Below are positions 17,548 through 27,090 of a DNA stretch of 64,000 bases, in pieces. The DNA comes from Mycobacterium sp. SMC-4 (GTDB lineage Bacteria > Actinomycetota > Actinomycetes > Mycobacteriales > Mycobacteriaceae), in assembly GCF_025263265.1 (NCBI RefSeq), contig NZ_CP079869.1, forward strand, positions 5,022,001 to 5,086,000, in the 5' to 3' direction. The notes beneath the pieces are model-generated. The model saw only the letters and a program-made list of their open reading frames with translations, searched no databases and had not been told where the DNA came from. Position 1 is the stretch's first letter. Every line of letters begins with the position of its first letter. The position numbers and the translations under genes are program-made.

Positions 17548-18879
17548 TTGATCCTCACGGGACGTGTCGGGTTGATCGCACTGCTGTGCGCGGTGCCGGT
17601 GGTGGCTTCGCCCAATGCGGGATTGACGTTCGCGATCCTGATGGCAGCACTGGCCGTCGCGGTGTCCGTCGACGTCGCCCTGGCCGCCGGTCCGCGGGCG
17701 CTGACGCTGGCCCGTAGCGGCAACACCTCCGCGCGCCTCGGGCAACCCGTGGCCTCTACCCTGACGGTGAACAACGGAAATCGTGCCCGGTTTCGGGGGT
17801 TCATCCGGGATGCCTGGGCTCCGAGTGCTCGCGCGCAGCCGCGCCGACATGAGGTGAATCTCGCTGCAGGACAACGTATCACCCTGCAGACACAGCTGAA
17901 TCCGGTGCGACGCGGGGATCAGGTCTCGGCGTTGGTCACCGCGCGTTCGATCGGTCCGCTGGGCCTGGCGGGCCGCCAGGCCTCCCACCGGGTGCCCTGG
18001 CAGATCCGGATCATGCCGCCGTTTTTGTCCCGCAAGCACCTGCCGTCGCGGCTGGCGCGGTTGCGTGAACTGGAAGGCCTGACCCCGGTGCTGATCCGCG
18101 GTCAGGGCACCGAATTCGACTCGCTGCGTGAGTATGTCGTCGGCGACGATGTCCGATCCATCGACTGGCGCGCCACCGCGCGTCGGGCCGATGTGGTGGT
18201 GCGCACCTGGCGTCCCGAGCGAGACCGCCGCGTGGTGATCGTGCTCGACACCGGACGGACGTCGGCCGGCCGCGTGGGTGTGGATCCGACGCAGCCGGCG
18301 ACCGAGGACCGGGGTGGGTGGCCTCGGTTGGACTGGTCGATGGACGCCGCGCTGCTGTTGGCGGCGCTGGCGGCACGCGCCGGCGACCATGTCGACTTCC
18401 TGGCCCACGACCGGGTCACCCGGGCCGGAGTGTTCAACGCCGGGCGCACCGAACTGCTGGCACGTCTGGTGGACGCGATGGCGCCGCTGGAGCCCGCCCT
18501 GGTCGAGTCGGATCCTCGGGCGATGGTGACGGCGATCCAGCGGCGGGTGCGCCGACGCGCACTGGTGGTGCTGCTGACCGACCTCAACTCCTCGGCGATC
18601 GACGAAGGCCTGATGACGGTCCTGCCGGCGTTGACGGCCAAGCACCGGGTGTTGCTCGCGGCAGTGGCCGACCCGCGAGTCGACACGCTGGCTGCCGGCC
18701 GCTCCGATGCGGTCGCCGTGTATGACGCCGCGGCCGCCGAGCGGGCCCGTAATGACCGTCGCGATGTCGCCGCGCGGCTTCGCGGTCACGGGGTCGAGGT
18801 GGTCGACGCCGCCCCGGACGACCTCGCGCCGGCGCTGGCCGACCACTATCTGGCGATGAAGGCCGCCGGCCGGCTGTAG
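17548..18879 (+). CDS. DUF58-domain membrane protein, MoxR partner (Rv3693 type)
   Basis: A 443-residue protein, close to the 440 of Rv3693. Two N-terminal hydrophobic segments (VGLIALLCAVPVVAS and LTFAILMAALAVAVSV) precede the DUF58 core, seen as FDSLREYVVGDDVRSIDWRA and RDRRVVIVLDTGRTS, a VWA-like stretch. The only suitable start is TTG 17548, 11 bases after the moxR2 stop; the longer frame upstream overlaps moxR2. DUF58 proteins typically work with MoxR ATPases. Confidence 0.85.
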   Translation: MILTGRVGLIALLCAVPVVASPNAGLTFAILMAALAVAVSVDVALAAGPRALTLARSGNTSARLGQPVASTLTVNNGNRARFRGFIRDAWAPSARAQPRRHEVNLAAGQRITLQTQLNPVRRGDQVSALVTARSIGPLGLAGRQASHRVPWQIRIMPPFLSRKHLPSRLARLRELEGLTPVLIRGQGTEFDSLREYVVGDDVRSIDWRATARRADVVVRTWRPERDRRVVIVLDTGRTSAGRVGVDPTQPATEDRGGWPRLDWSMDAALLLAALAARAGDHVDFLAHDRVTRAGVFNAGRTELLARLVDAMAPLEPALVESDPRAMVTAIQRRVRRRALVVLLTDLNSSAIDEGLMTVLPALTAKHRVLLAAVADPRVDTLAAGRSDAVAVYDAAAAERARNDRRDVAARLRGHGVEVVDAAPDDLAPALADHYLAMKAAGRL

Positions 18880-18885
18880 CGTCTC

Positions 18886-19878
18886 TCAGGCCGTCGGGAG
18901 CAGGTCGGGAGCGTTGTCGATATCGCCGGTCTCCCCGGCCCGTACCGCCCTGCGGCCGAAGTGGACGACATAGCCGATGAACGCGACCTCGGCTGCCACC
19001 CCGATCGCGATGCGGGCGAAGGTCGGCAGCCCCGACGGTGTCACGAACGCCTCGACCACGCCCGCGATCAGCAGCACCGCCACCAGTCCGACAGCCACCG
19101 AGATCACCGCGCGGCCCTGCTCTGCCAGCACCTGCGTGCGCGGCCGGTCCCCCGGCGACACCACCGACCAGCCCAGCCGCATCCCCACCCCGGCGGCCAG
19201 GAACACCGCGGTCAACTCGATCAACCCGTGCGGGGTGAGCAGACCCAGGAACACATCGCCCTTGTCGGCGGAGAACATCAGACCGCCGATCACACCCAGA
19301 TTCGCCGAGTTCTGGAACAACACGTAGGGAATCGGGATTCCGAGCAAAATCGAAAAGCCGATACATTGGGCCGCCACCCACGCGTTGTTCACCCACACCT
19401 GTAGCGCGAAGGACCCTGCCGGGTGCTCGCTGTAGTAGTCGGCGAAGTCGTGGTTGACCAGCTGCTCGATCTCGGCGGGGGTCCCGACCGCGGCCTGCAC
19501 CTCGGGATGAGTGGCCACCCACACCCCGATCACCACCGCCACGGCGAAGAACGCGATGCCCGAGCCCAGCCACCACCGCCACGACCGGTAGGCCACCACC
19601 GGGAACGACACCGTCCAGAACCGCACGAACTCCTGCCACAACGGGGCGTGCGCGCCGCTGACCACCGATCTGGCCCGCGCGACGAGCCCGGAGAGCTTGC
19701 CGACGAGGACAGCGTCCGACGACGCCGACCGCACCATCGACAGGTGCGTGGACACCCGCTGGTACAGGTCGACGAGCTCGTCCACCTCGGCGCCACTGAG
19801 ACTGCGGCGCTTTTTGACCAGCTGCTCCAGCCGGTCCCACGCCGGGCGGTTCGCCTGAACGAACGCGTCGACATCCAC
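18886..19878 (-). CDS. SpoIIM-family (stage II sporulation protein M-like) membrane protein (Rv3694c type)
   Basis: A 330-residue membrane protein with a soluble N-terminal helix bundle (about 1-95) and five or so membrane helices. The block LGLLTPHGLIELTAVFLAAGVGMRLG is the hallmark of the SpoIIM/UPF0756-like family that contains a conserved HGxxE motif. The family occurs in non-sporulating actinobacteria beside RDD and MoxR genes. It is convergent with the DUF58 gene and divergent from the RDD gene, with only about 20-28 bases between the two starts. Confidence 0.85.
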   Translation of the reverse strand: MDVDAFVQANRPAWDRLEQLVKKRRSLSGAEVDELVDLYQRVSTHLSMVRSASSDAVLVGKLSGLVARARSVVSGAHAPLWQEFVRFWTVSFPVVAYRSWRWWLGSGIAFFAVAVVIGVWVATHPEVQAAVGTPAEIEQLVNHDFADYYSEHPAGSFALQVWVNNAWVAAQCIGFSILLGIPIPYVLFQNSANLGVIGGLMFSADKGDVFLGLLTPHGLIELTAVFLAAGVGMRLGWSVVSPGDRPRTQVLAEQGRAVISVAVGLVAVLLIAGVVEAFVTPSGLPTFARIAIGVAAEVAFIGYVVHFGRRAVRAGETGDIDNAPDLLPTA

Positions 19879-19906
19879 GAGGACCGATTTTAGTAGCGTG
19901 GCAGCT

Positions 19907-20761
19907 ATGGTCGGTCAGCAGCAGCCCGTGGTGACCGGTGACGCGGTGGTCCTCGACATCCAGATGGCCCAGTTGCCGGTGCGCGCGCTGTCCATCCTCA
20001 TCGACGTCACCGTGGTGTTTGTCGTCTATCTGGCCGGGGTCATGTTGTGGGCGCTGACGCTCTCGGAGTTCGACTCCGCGTTCTCGGCTGCGGTGCTGAT
20101 CATCTTCACGGTGCTGGCGCTGGTCGGCTACCCGCTGATCTTCGAAACCGCCACCCGCGGCCGCACGCTCGGCAAGATCGTGATGGGCCTGCGGGTGGTC
20201 TCCGACGACGGCAGCCCCGAGCGGTTCCGCCAGGCGCTGTTTCGCGCGCTGGCCGGCGTCATCGAGATCTGGATGCTGACCGGCGGGCCCGCCGTCATCT
20301 GCAGCCTGCTCTCGCCGAAAGGTAAGCGGATCGGAGACATCTTCGCCGGAACCGTGGTGATCAGTGAACGAGCACCCAAGATGGCGCCACCGCCGCTGAT
20401 GCCCGCACCGCTGGCCGGCTGGGCCTCGGCGCTGGAGTTGTCCGGGTTACGCCCGGAGCAGGCCGAGTTGGCGCGCCAATTCTTGGCACGCGCTGGGCAA
20501 TTGCAACCGCAGATGCGCGACCAGATGGCTTACCACATCGCCACCGATGTGGTGGCGCAGATCTCACCGCCGCCGCCACCCGGCGCTCCCCCGGCCATGG
20601 TGCTGGCTGCCGTACTGGCCGAACGCCATCGCCGTGAACTGATGCGGCTGAACACGGCAGCCCCCGGTCCGCCGCAGCAGCCGCCGCAGCAGCCGGTGGC
20701 CTGGCCCACCCAGGGGCCACCAGCGGCTCCCCGTGGGGGCGGCTTCACACCGCCCTCCTGA
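19907..20761 (+). CDS. RDD-family membrane protein (Rv3695 type)
   Basis: A 284-residue protein with an RDD domain (about 20-150). It has the Arg in PVRALSILIDVTVVF, the TRGRTLGKIVMGLRVV segment between helices, and KGKRIGDIFAGTVVI. A proline-rich cytoplasmic tail follows from about residue 210. ATG 19907 (MVGQQQP) is preferred; GTG 19898 would add three residues. It is divergent from the SpoIIM gene, a pairing conserved in mycobacteria. Its function is unknown; some RDD proteins act in ion or osmolyte exchange. Confidence 0.85.
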   Translation: MVGQQQPVVTGDAVVLDIQMAQLPVRALSILIDVTVVFVVYLAGVMLWALTLSEFDSAFSAAVLIIFTVLALVGYPLIFETATRGRTLGKIVMGLRVVSDDGSPERFRQALFRALAGVIEIWMLTGGPAVICSLLSPKGKRIGDIFAGTVVISERAPKMAPPPLMPAPLAGWASALELSGLRPEQAELARQFLARAGQLQPQMRDQMAYHIATDVVAQISPPPPPGAPPAMVLAAVLAERHRRELMRLNTAAPGPPQQPPQQPVAWPTQGPPAAPRGGGFTPPS

Positions 20762-20765
20762 GCGA

Positions 20766-22109
20766 TCAGTCGGCGATCCAGTTGCCATGGAAGCCGTACG
20801 GAACTCGTTGCGGCAGATGGATTGTCGCCACCGGGTCGGCGGCGAGGTCGGACGCGTCGAGGATGACGAGATCGCTGCCGTCACGCTGCGCGTCGTAGAC
20901 GTAGCCCAGATACCACCCACTGGACTCGTCAGCCGGGCCGTCGGCGGACGGCACGAACACCGCCTCCCCCGGGTTGCCCGGACCCGACGCCGGAAAGCGG
21001 TGTTCGACCGCGTCACCGGTCACCAGGTCGTGCCGCACCCAGCTGCGATCGCCGACCGACACCGCGTATCGCGCGGGTCGGGTTGCCAGCCGGTCGTCGA
21101 TTCGGGGGAACTCGACGGCCCGGTCGTCGAGCTGGCGTTCGGTCACCGTCGCGGTCGCCAGGTCCACCGTCCAGGTCCAGAGCACCCCCTCGGCGTCGAA
21201 ACCACCGTTTTCACGCCACAATTCGGGATAGCGAACGGCCTGCAGGACCAGCGACCGGCCGGTCGCCGATTCGGTCTCGTAGGCGTTGGCGACATGGAAC
21301 ACGTAGCACGGGTCGATGTCGATCCATCGCACCTGGCCGAACGGGTCGTCACGGCGCAGCAGCCCGAGCCGGGCGCCGTAGTCGTCGTCCCAGCGGTAGG
21401 GCATGTCCCCGTTGCCGCGCATCGCGATGTCGAGATCAAAGACGATGGGCAGGTCCAGGAACACCGCATAGTTCGGCGTCAGCGCGAAGTCGTGCATCAT
21501 CGTCAGCGCCGGCACGTCGAGACCGCGGTTGATCACCAGCGTGCCGTCAGCGTCGACGCGGTGATAGCTGACGTGCGGGGCGAAGATGTTGCCGTAACCG
21601 AAGAAGTGCATCTCGCCGGTCGTCGGGCAGATCTTCGGGTGCGCGGTCATCGAGTCGACGAGTTGGCCGTCGAAGTCATAGGCACCGACGGTCTCCAGGT
21701 CGGTGGTGATCTCGTAGGGCAGTGACGACTCGACCAGCGCCAGCGTCTTGCCGGCGTGATTGACGACGTGGGTGTTGGCCACGCTGGCCCGCAGGTTGCG
21801 GGTGCCGTCGGCGTTGTAGAGCGGGAAGTCGGAGATGAAGCTGTCGGTGCGAACCCAGCGGTTGCGGTACCACGCGGCGCGGCCGTTCTCGATGCGCACG
21901 CCGTGGATCATGCCGTCACCGGTGAACCAGTGCCCGGTGGCGGTACGGGGGTTGGGGCCGTTACGCAGATACCAGCCGGTCAGCTCGGGCGGGATGGCGC
22001 CGTCGACGGGTAGGCCGAACTCGGTGAGTTCGTCGGCGACCGGTGCGTAGTTGCCGACGGCGAAGATCGATCCGCCCGGGTCGGCGCTGCTGGTGGTGGT
22101 TTCTGTCAT
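20766..22109 (-). CDS. Carotenoid oxygenase family protein (carotenoid/apocarotenoid cleavage)
   Basis: A 447-residue seven-bladed beta-propeller oxygenase of the RPE65/CCD family. Members cleave polyene or stilbene double bonds with a non-heme iron held by four histidines. Candidate ligands are visible in SMTAHPK, VSYHRVD, TMMHDFALT and, four-fifths of a turn later, YGFHGNW near the C-terminus. The family markers ELTGWYLRNGPNP and HWFTGDGMIHG are present near the start. It is divergent from a PadR-type regulator gene, and a perfect palindrome lies in the 135 bases between them. Confidence 0.9.
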   Translation of the reverse strand: MTETTTSSADPGGSIFAVGNYAPVADELTEFGLPVDGAIPPELTGWYLRNGPNPRTATGHWFTGDGMIHGVRIENGRAAWYRNRWVRTDSFISDFPLYNADGTRNLRASVANTHVVNHAGKTLALVESSLPYEITTDLETVGAYDFDGQLVDSMTAHPKICPTTGEMHFFGYGNIFAPHVSYHRVDADGTLVINRGLDVPALTMMHDFALTPNYAVFLDLPIVFDLDIAMRGNGDMPYRWDDDYGARLGLLRRDDPFGQVRWIDIDPCYVFHVANAYETESATGRSLVLQAVRYPELWRENGGFDAEGVLWTWTVDLATATVTERQLDDRAVEFPRIDDRLATRPARYAVSVGDRSWVRHDLVTGDAVEHRFPASGPGNPGEAVFVPSADGPADESSGWYLGYVYDAQRDGSDLVILDASDLAADPVATIHLPQRVPYGFHGNWIAD

Positions 22110-22183
22110 GTTCGATCTCCCGCACCGAGTGGCTGTGTCGCCCAGCCTACTGATGTCTCAACACGTTGCATCGCGATAGTTTC

Positions 22184-22193
22184 CGATATATCG
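22184..22193. promoter_or_regulatory. Candidate PadR operator (palindrome CGATATATCG)
   Basis: A perfect 10-base palindrome in the short divergent region between the carotenoid oxygenase and PadR genes, with a partial copy (tcgcgata) at 22171-22178. AT-rich palindromes of this form occur at autoregulated PadR sites. The position would allow control of both genes. Confidence 0.4.
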
Positions 22194-22244
22194 TCAATGC
22201 ATCGGAAGTGACATGCTTCCCTCAACCGAAGAGGTAGAACCACC

Positions 22245-22949
22245 ATGAAACCCCCTTTCACACCCCCATCAACTCCGTTCGGCAACCCCGGCTTCGGCTC
22301 CCCGGCGATGAACCCCAGCGTCGGCCGCGAAAGCCGACGCCAGGCCCGCCGCGAGTTCCGCGACCACCTCCGCGAACACCGCGGCGAAGCGGGATTTGGT
22401 TTCGGCCCCGGCGGTTTCGGCCCCGGCCGGCCGCCTTTCGGACCGGGCTTCGGATTCGGACCGGGCGGATTCGGACCGGGCGGCCGACGTGGCGGCGGCC
22501 GTGGCGCTGGACGTGGCCGGCGTGGTGACGTCCGCGCAGCGATCTTGAAACTGCTCACCGACCGGCCGATGCACGGCTACGAGATGATTCAAGAGATCCA
22601 CGAGCGCAGCCAGCAGCTGTGGAAGCCCAGCCCCGGCTCGATCTACCCGACCCTGCAATTGCTGGTCGACGAAGGGTTGCTCACGGCGACCGAGACCGAG
22701 GGCTCCAAGAAGCTCTTCGAGCTGACCGAAGACGGTCGCGCCGCGGCCGAAAAGATCCAGACGGCCCCGTGGGACGCGATCACCGAAGACGCCGATCCCG
22801 CCGCGATGGGCCTGCGTACCGCCGCGGGTCAGCTGATGGGCGCGATCGCGCAGTCTGCGCACACCGCCACACCCGAGCAGCAGCAGCGCATCGTCGATGT
22901 GGTCAACAACGCCCGCCGCGAGATCTACCACATCCTCGGCGAAGACTGA
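22245..22949 (+). CDS. PadR-family transcriptional regulator with Gly/Phe-rich N-terminal extension
   Basis: A 234-residue protein. Residues about 97-180 form a PadR winged helix: RGDVRAAILKLLTDRPMHGYEMIQEI, SPGSIYPTLQLLVDEGLL and KKLFELTEDGR. The N-terminal 95 residues are unusual for a PadR protein: Pro-rich at first, then an Arg-rich helix (RRQARREFRDHLREHR), then a low-complexity FGPGGFGPG stretch and a GGGRGAGRGRR tract. This looks disordered and could bind nucleic acid or phase-separate. ATG 22245 is preceded by GAAGAGG. A C-terminal helix probably serves dimerisation. Confidence 0.88.
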   Translation: MKPPFTPPSTPFGNPGFGSPAMNPSVGRESRRQARREFRDHLREHRGEAGFGFGPGGFGPGRPPFGPGFGFGPGGFGPGGRRGGGRGAGRGRRGDVRAAILKLLTDRPMHGYEMIQEIHERSQQLWKPSPGSIYPTLQLLVDEGLLTATETEGSKKLFELTEDGRAAAEKIQTAPWDAITEDADPAAMGLRTAAGQLMGAIAQSAHTATPEQQQRIVDVVNNARREIYHILGED

Positions 22950-22960
22950 TCTCCCCCCGG

Positions 22961-23011
22961 CGATTTCGGCGCGCTGAGCGACGCTGAGGGTGCGCCAGCG
23001 CGCCGAAATCG
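22961..23011. terminator. Long perfect hairpin downstream of padR
   Basis: CGATTTCGGCGCGCTG (22961-22976) is fully complementary to CAGCGCGCCGAAATCG (22996-23011), a 16-base-pair stem with a 19-base loop. There is no T tract, so it would be a tail-less mycobacterial terminator or a mobile intergenic palindrome. It separates padR from the aldo/keto reductase gene. Confidence 0.6.
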
Positions 23012-23025
23012 CTTAGCTGTGAGGC

Positions 23026-23883
23026 ATGGACACCTATCACCTCGGCTCTTACACCGTCGGTCGCGTCGGCTTCGGCGCCATGCAACTGCCCGGGCCCGGC
23101 GTCTTCGGGCCGCCCCGCGACCACGACCAGGCTCTGGCGGTGCTGCGTCGCGCGCTCGAGCTGGGCATCAATCACATCGACACCGCCCAGATCTATGGTC
23201 CCGACGTCGCCAACCAGCTGATCCGCGAGGCCCTGCACCCCTATCCGGCCGACCTCGCGCTGGTCAGCAAGGTGGGTGGCAAGCGTGACGACGAGGGCAA
23301 CTGGCTGCCCGCCCAGGAGCCCGACGACCTGCGGGCACAGCTGGAGGAGAACCTGCGCACCCTAGACACCGACCGGCTGGCCGCGGTGAACCTGCGGATT
23401 TTCGATAGCGATGTCAACCAAGAGCTCTTCGAGCGCCAGCTCTCGGCGATGATCGCCGCGCATGACGAAGGACTGATCGCCGGAATCGGGCTGAGCAACG
23501 TCAATGCCGAGCATCTGCGAATCGCGTTGCAACGCACCGCGATCGTGTGCGTGCAGAACGCCTACAATCTGCTCGACCGAACCTCGCAGCCGGTGTTGGA
23601 CCTGTGCACGGAGCACGACATCGCGTTCGTGCCGTTCTTCCCGCTGGGTTCAGGCTTCCTGCCCGACAACCCGGTGCTCAACCATCCGGCGGTGAGCCGG
23701 GCAGCGCAGAAACTGGGCCGGACGCCGGCCCAGATCGTGCTGGCGTGGACGTTGTCGGTGGCGCCCAACGTGCTGCTGATCCCGGGCACGTCCTCGCTGG
23801 CCCACCTCGAGGAGAACACCGCGGTGCGCGACATCGTGCTCGACGAGCAGACCAAACAGGTACTCGACCAGAGCAACGATTAA
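23026..23883 (+). CDS. Aldo/keto reductase
   Basis: A 285-residue NADPH-dependent AKR. The catalytic tetrad region is visible: GINHIDTAQIYGPDVANQLI (Asp and Tyr), LVSKVGGKR (Lys), and the C-terminal nicotinamide/phosphate-binding part IPGTSSLAHLEENTAV. The usual catalytic His block (normally LxHxP) reads LAAVNLRIFD here, with Asn-Leu-Arg in its place, as in some oxidoreductases annotated as AKR family 11 or 13-like. The substrate cannot be assigned. Start is ATG 23026 after the hairpin. Confidence 0.85.
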   Translation: MDTYHLGSYTVGRVGFGAMQLPGPGVFGPPRDHDQALAVLRRALELGINHIDTAQIYGPDVANQLIREALHPYPADLALVSKVGGKRDDEGNWLPAQEPDDLRAQLEENLRTLDTDRLAAVNLRIFDSDVNQELFERQLSAMIAAHDEGLIAGIGLSNVNAEHLRIALQRTAIVCVQNAYNLLDRTSQPVLDLCTEHDIAFVPFFPLGSGFLPDNPVLNHPAVSRAAQKLGRTPAQIVLAWTLSVAPNVLLIPGTSSLAHLEENTAVRDIVLDEQTKQVLDQSND

Positions 23884-23919
23884 CGCTTGGGGGACCGCGA
23901 CCAATAAAATCGTCGCATA

Positions 23920-25551
23920 ATGACGAACTCCTCCGGGGCGGCGACGGTCGCGCCGCGCTCTGACAAGGTCTCGATCGAGGCGCGCCGCCGCCGCACGTTT
24001 GCCGTCATCAGCCACCCCGACGCCGGCAAGTCCACCCTGACCGAGGCGCTGGTGCTGCACGCCAAAGCGATCACCGAAGCCGGCGCCATCCACGGCAAGG
24101 CGGGCCGACGCGCCACCGTGTCGGACTGGATGGAGATGGAAAAGGCCCGCGGTATCTCGATCACCTCCACGGCGCTGCAGTTCCCGTACACCACCAACGC
24201 CGGTGACACCTGCATCATCAACCTGCTCGACACCCCCGGCCACGCGGACTTCTCCGAGGACACCTACCGGGTGCTGACCGCGGTGGACTCCGCGGTCATG
24301 CTCATCGACGCCGCCAAGGGCCTGGAACCGCAGACGCTCAAGCTGTTTCAAGTGTGCCGGCACCGCCGCATCCCGATCATCACGGTGGTCAACAAATGGG
24401 ACCGGCCGGGCCGGCACGCTCTGGAGTTGATGGATGAGATCTCCGAGCGCATCGGCCTGCGGCCCACCCCGCTGACGTGGCCGGTCGGCATCGCCGGCGA
24501 CTTCAAGGGAGTGCTGGACCGACGCACCGGGAAGTTCATCCGGTTCACCCGTACCGCGGGCGGGGCCACCGCCGCCCCCGAGGAGCACATCGACGCGGCC
24601 GATGCTCACGCCGCCGCGGGCGCAGACTGGGACACCGCGGTCGAGGAATCTGAGCTGCTCAGCGCCGACGGGGCCGACTTCGACGCCGAGACATTCCTGG
24701 ACTGCTCATCGACGCCGGTGCTGTTCACCTCTGCGGCACTGAATTTCGGCGTCAACCAGCTGCTCGACGTGCTCGCCCAGCTGGCACCGTCACCGAGCGG
24801 GCAGCTCGACGTCGACGGCAACCGGCGCGAGGCCGCGTCCCCGTTCAGCGCGTTCGTGTTCAAGGTGCAGGCCGGCATGGATTCGGCGCACCGTGACCGC
24901 ATCGCCTACGCGCGGGTGTGTTCGGGCACCTTCGAACGGGGGGATGTGCTCACCCACGCCACCACCGGCAAGCCCTTCGTCACCAAGTACGCGCAGTCGG
25001 TGTTCGGTCAGCAGCGCTCGACGCTGGACACGGCCTGGCCGGGTGATGTCATCGGCCTGGCCAACGCGGCTGCGCTGCGACCGGGAGACACCCTCTACGC
25101 CGAGGTTGCGGTGCAGTATCCGCCCATCCCGAGCTTCTCACCCGAGCACTTCTCGGTGGCCCGCGGCTCGGATCCCAGCAAGCACAAACAGTTCCGCAAG
25201 GGTATCGAGCAACTCGACCAGGAGGGTGTGGTGCAGGTGCTGCGCTCGGACCGGCGCGGCGACCAGGCCCCTGTGCTCGCGGCGGTGGGCCCGATGCAGT
25301 TCGAGGTGGCCAGCCACCGGATGGCCGGTGAGTTCAGTGCGCCGATCACGCTGGAACCGTTGCCCTACACGGTGGCCCGGTTATGTGGCCCCGACGATGT
25401 CGAGCTGCTGGCCCGACTGCCGTCGGTGGAGGTGTTCACCCGCACCGACGGTGCGCTGCTGGCGGTGTTCGCGACCAAGTGGCGGCTGGAGACCGTGCAG
25501 CGGGACAACCCCGACCTGATGTTGCGTGAACTGGTCGCCGCGGGTCAGTAG
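23920..25551 (+). CDS. prfC: Peptide chain release factor 3 (RF3)
   Basis: A 543-residue translational GTPase that recycles RF1/RF2 from the ribosome after termination. G1 is HPDAGKST, the switch region EMEKARGISITSTALQF, G3 is DTPGHADF and G4 is NKWDRPGR; in EF-G the RGI(T/S) segment is the equivalent of switch I. Domains II and III follow, with the RF3-type ending KWRLETVQRDNPDLMLRELVAAGQ. It sits alone between the aldo/keto reductase gene (36 bases upstream) and the convergent glpK gene. Confidence 0.93.
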   Translation: MTNSSGAATVAPRSDKVSIEARRRRTFAVISHPDAGKSTLTEALVLHAKAITEAGAIHGKAGRRATVSDWMEMEKARGISITSTALQFPYTTNAGDTCIINLLDTPGHADFSEDTYRVLTAVDSAVMLIDAAKGLEPQTLKLFQVCRHRRIPIITVVNKWDRPGRHALELMDEISERIGLRPTPLTWPVGIAGDFKGVLDRRTGKFIRFTRTAGGATAAPEEHIDAADAHAAAGADWDTAVEESELLSADGADFDAETFLDCSSTPVLFTSAALNFGVNQLLDVLAQLAPSPSGQLDVDGNRREAASPFSAFVFKVQAGMDSAHRDRIAYARVCSGTFERGDVLTHATTGKPFVTKYAQSVFGQQRSTLDTAWPGDVIGLANAAALRPGDTLYAEVAVQYPPIPSFSPEHFSVARGSDPSKHKQFRKGIEQLDQEGVVQVLRSDRRGDQAPVLAAVGPMQFEVASHRMAGEFSAPITLEPLPYTVARLCGPDDVELLARLPSVEVFTRTDGALLAVFATKWRLETVQRDNPDLMLRELVAAGQ

Positions 25552-25566
25552 CGCTGCGACCACACG

Positions 25567-27084
25567 TCAGTCGACGTCGACCCAGTCCAGGGTGCGCTCG
25601 ACGGCCTTACGCCAGCCGGCATAGCCGGCTTCGCGCTGGTCCGCCGACCACTGCGGCGTCCAGCGTTTACCCTCCTGCCAGTTCGCGCGCAGATCCTCGG
25701 GTCCGTCCCAGAACCCGACGCCCAGCCCGGCGGCGTAGGCCGCGCCCAGCGCAGTCGTCTCGGCGACAACGGGTTTGACCACCTCGACGCCGAGCACATC
25801 GGCCTGGATCTGCATGCACAGGTCGTTGGCGGTGATACCGCCGTCGACCTTGAGCACTTCTAGAGTGACGCCGGAGTCGACGGCCATCGCGTCGACCACA
25901 TCGCGGCTCTGGTAGCAGATGGATTCCAGCGTGGCGCGTGCCAGATGGGCGTTGGTGTTGTAGCGCGACAACCCGACGATGGCACCGCGCGCGTCGGATC
26001 GCCAGTACGGCGCGAACAGCCCGGAGAACGCCGGCACGAAGTAGACCCCGCCGTTGTCGGTGACCTGCCGGGCCAGCGCCTCGCTCTGCGACGCACCGCT
26101 GATGATGCCGAGCTGGTCGCGCAACCACTGCACCGCCGATCCGGTCACCGCAATCGAACCCTCGAGGGCGTAAACCGGTTTCGCGTCTCCGAACTGGTAG
26201 CACAACGTGGTCAACAGTCCGTTGCCGGAGCGCACGATCTCCTCACCGGTGTTGATGAGCAGGAAGTTGCCGGTGCCGTAGGTGTTCTTGGCCTCGCCGG
26301 CCTCCAGACAGACCTGACCGACCATCGCAGCCTGCTGATCGCCGAGGATCCCGGTGATCGGGATCTGGCCGTCGGCGGGTCCGGTCTCCACGGTCACGCC
26401 GTGCGGTTCTGTCGTCGACGACGGCCGGATCTGGGGCAGCATCGCGCGCGGGATACCGAAGAACCCGAGCAGTTCGTCGTCCCAGTCCAGCGTCTCGAGG
26501 TTCATCAGCATGGTGCGGCTGGCATTGGTGACGTCGGTGACGTGCACGCCGCCGCGATGCCCGCCGGTCAGGTTCCACAGCACCCAGGTGTCGGTGGTGC
26601 CGAACAGCGCGTCGCCCTTCTCCGCGTCGGCGCGCAGCCCGTCGACGTTGTCGAGCAGCCACTGCAGCTTGCCGCCGGAGAAATAGGTGGCCGGCGGCAG
26701 TCCGGCCTTGCGCCGGATCACGTCGCCGCGACCATCGCGATCCAGTGCCGAGGCGATGCGGTCGGTGCGGGTGTCCTGCCAGACGATCGCATTGTGATAG
26801 GGCCGGCCGGTGCGCCGGTTCCACACCAGCGACGTCTCCCGTTGGTTGGTGATCCCCAGCGCCGCGAGGTCGACGGTGGACAGGTTGGTGTTGTTCAGCG
26901 CCGAGGCGAGCACCGCTCCGGTGCGTTCCCAGATCTCGACCGGGTTGTGCTCGACCCACCCGGCCTTGGGCAGGATTTGCTCGTGTTCGAGCTGGTGACG
27001 ACCTACTTCGGCGCCCGCGTGATCGAAGATCATGCACCGGGTGCTGGTGGTGCCCTGGTCGATTGCTGCGACGAAGTCGGCCAT
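25567..27084 (-). CDS. glpK: Glycerol kinase
   Basis: A 505-residue FGGY-family kinase that makes sn-glycerol-3-phosphate from glycerol and ATP in the cytoplasm. Family signatures are clear: [14 protein letters not shown] at the N-terminus, [42 protein letters not shown] substrate loop, and YVGxG-like [17 protein letters not shown] with [16 protein letters not shown] near the end. The ATG is at 27084, only a few bases from the divergent methyltransferase start. It corresponds to Rv3696c. Confidence 0.95.
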   Translation of the reverse strand: MADFVAAIDQGTTSTRCMIFDHAGAEVGRHQLEHEQILPKAGWVEHNPVEIWERTGAVLASALNNTNLSTVDLAALGITNQRETSLVWNRRTGRPYHNAIVWQDTRTDRIASALDRDGRGDVIRRKAGLPPATYFSGGKLQWLLDNVDGLRADAEKGDALFGTTDTWVLWNLTGGHRGGVHVTDVTNASRTMLMNLETLDWDDELLGFFGIPRAMLPQIRPSSTTEPHGVTVETGPADGQIPITGILGDQQAAMVGQVCLEAGEAKNTYGTGNFLLINTGEEIVRSGNGLLTTLCYQFGDAKPVYALEGSIAVTGSAVQWLRDQLGIISGASQSEALARQVTDNGGVYFVPAFSGLFAPYWRSDARGAIVGLSRYNTNAHLARATLESICYQSRDVVDAMAVDSGVTLEVLKVDGGITANDLCMQIQADVLGVEVVKPVVAETTALGAAYAAGLGVGFWDGPEDLRANWQEGKRWTPQWSADQREAGYAGWRKAVERTLDWVDVD

Positions 27085-27090
27085 TCGTCC

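Noticed and set aside
17440..18846. 468-codon minus-strand frame opposite the DUF58 gene
   Set aside because: Antisense shadow; the plus-strand gene carries conserved DUF58 residues.
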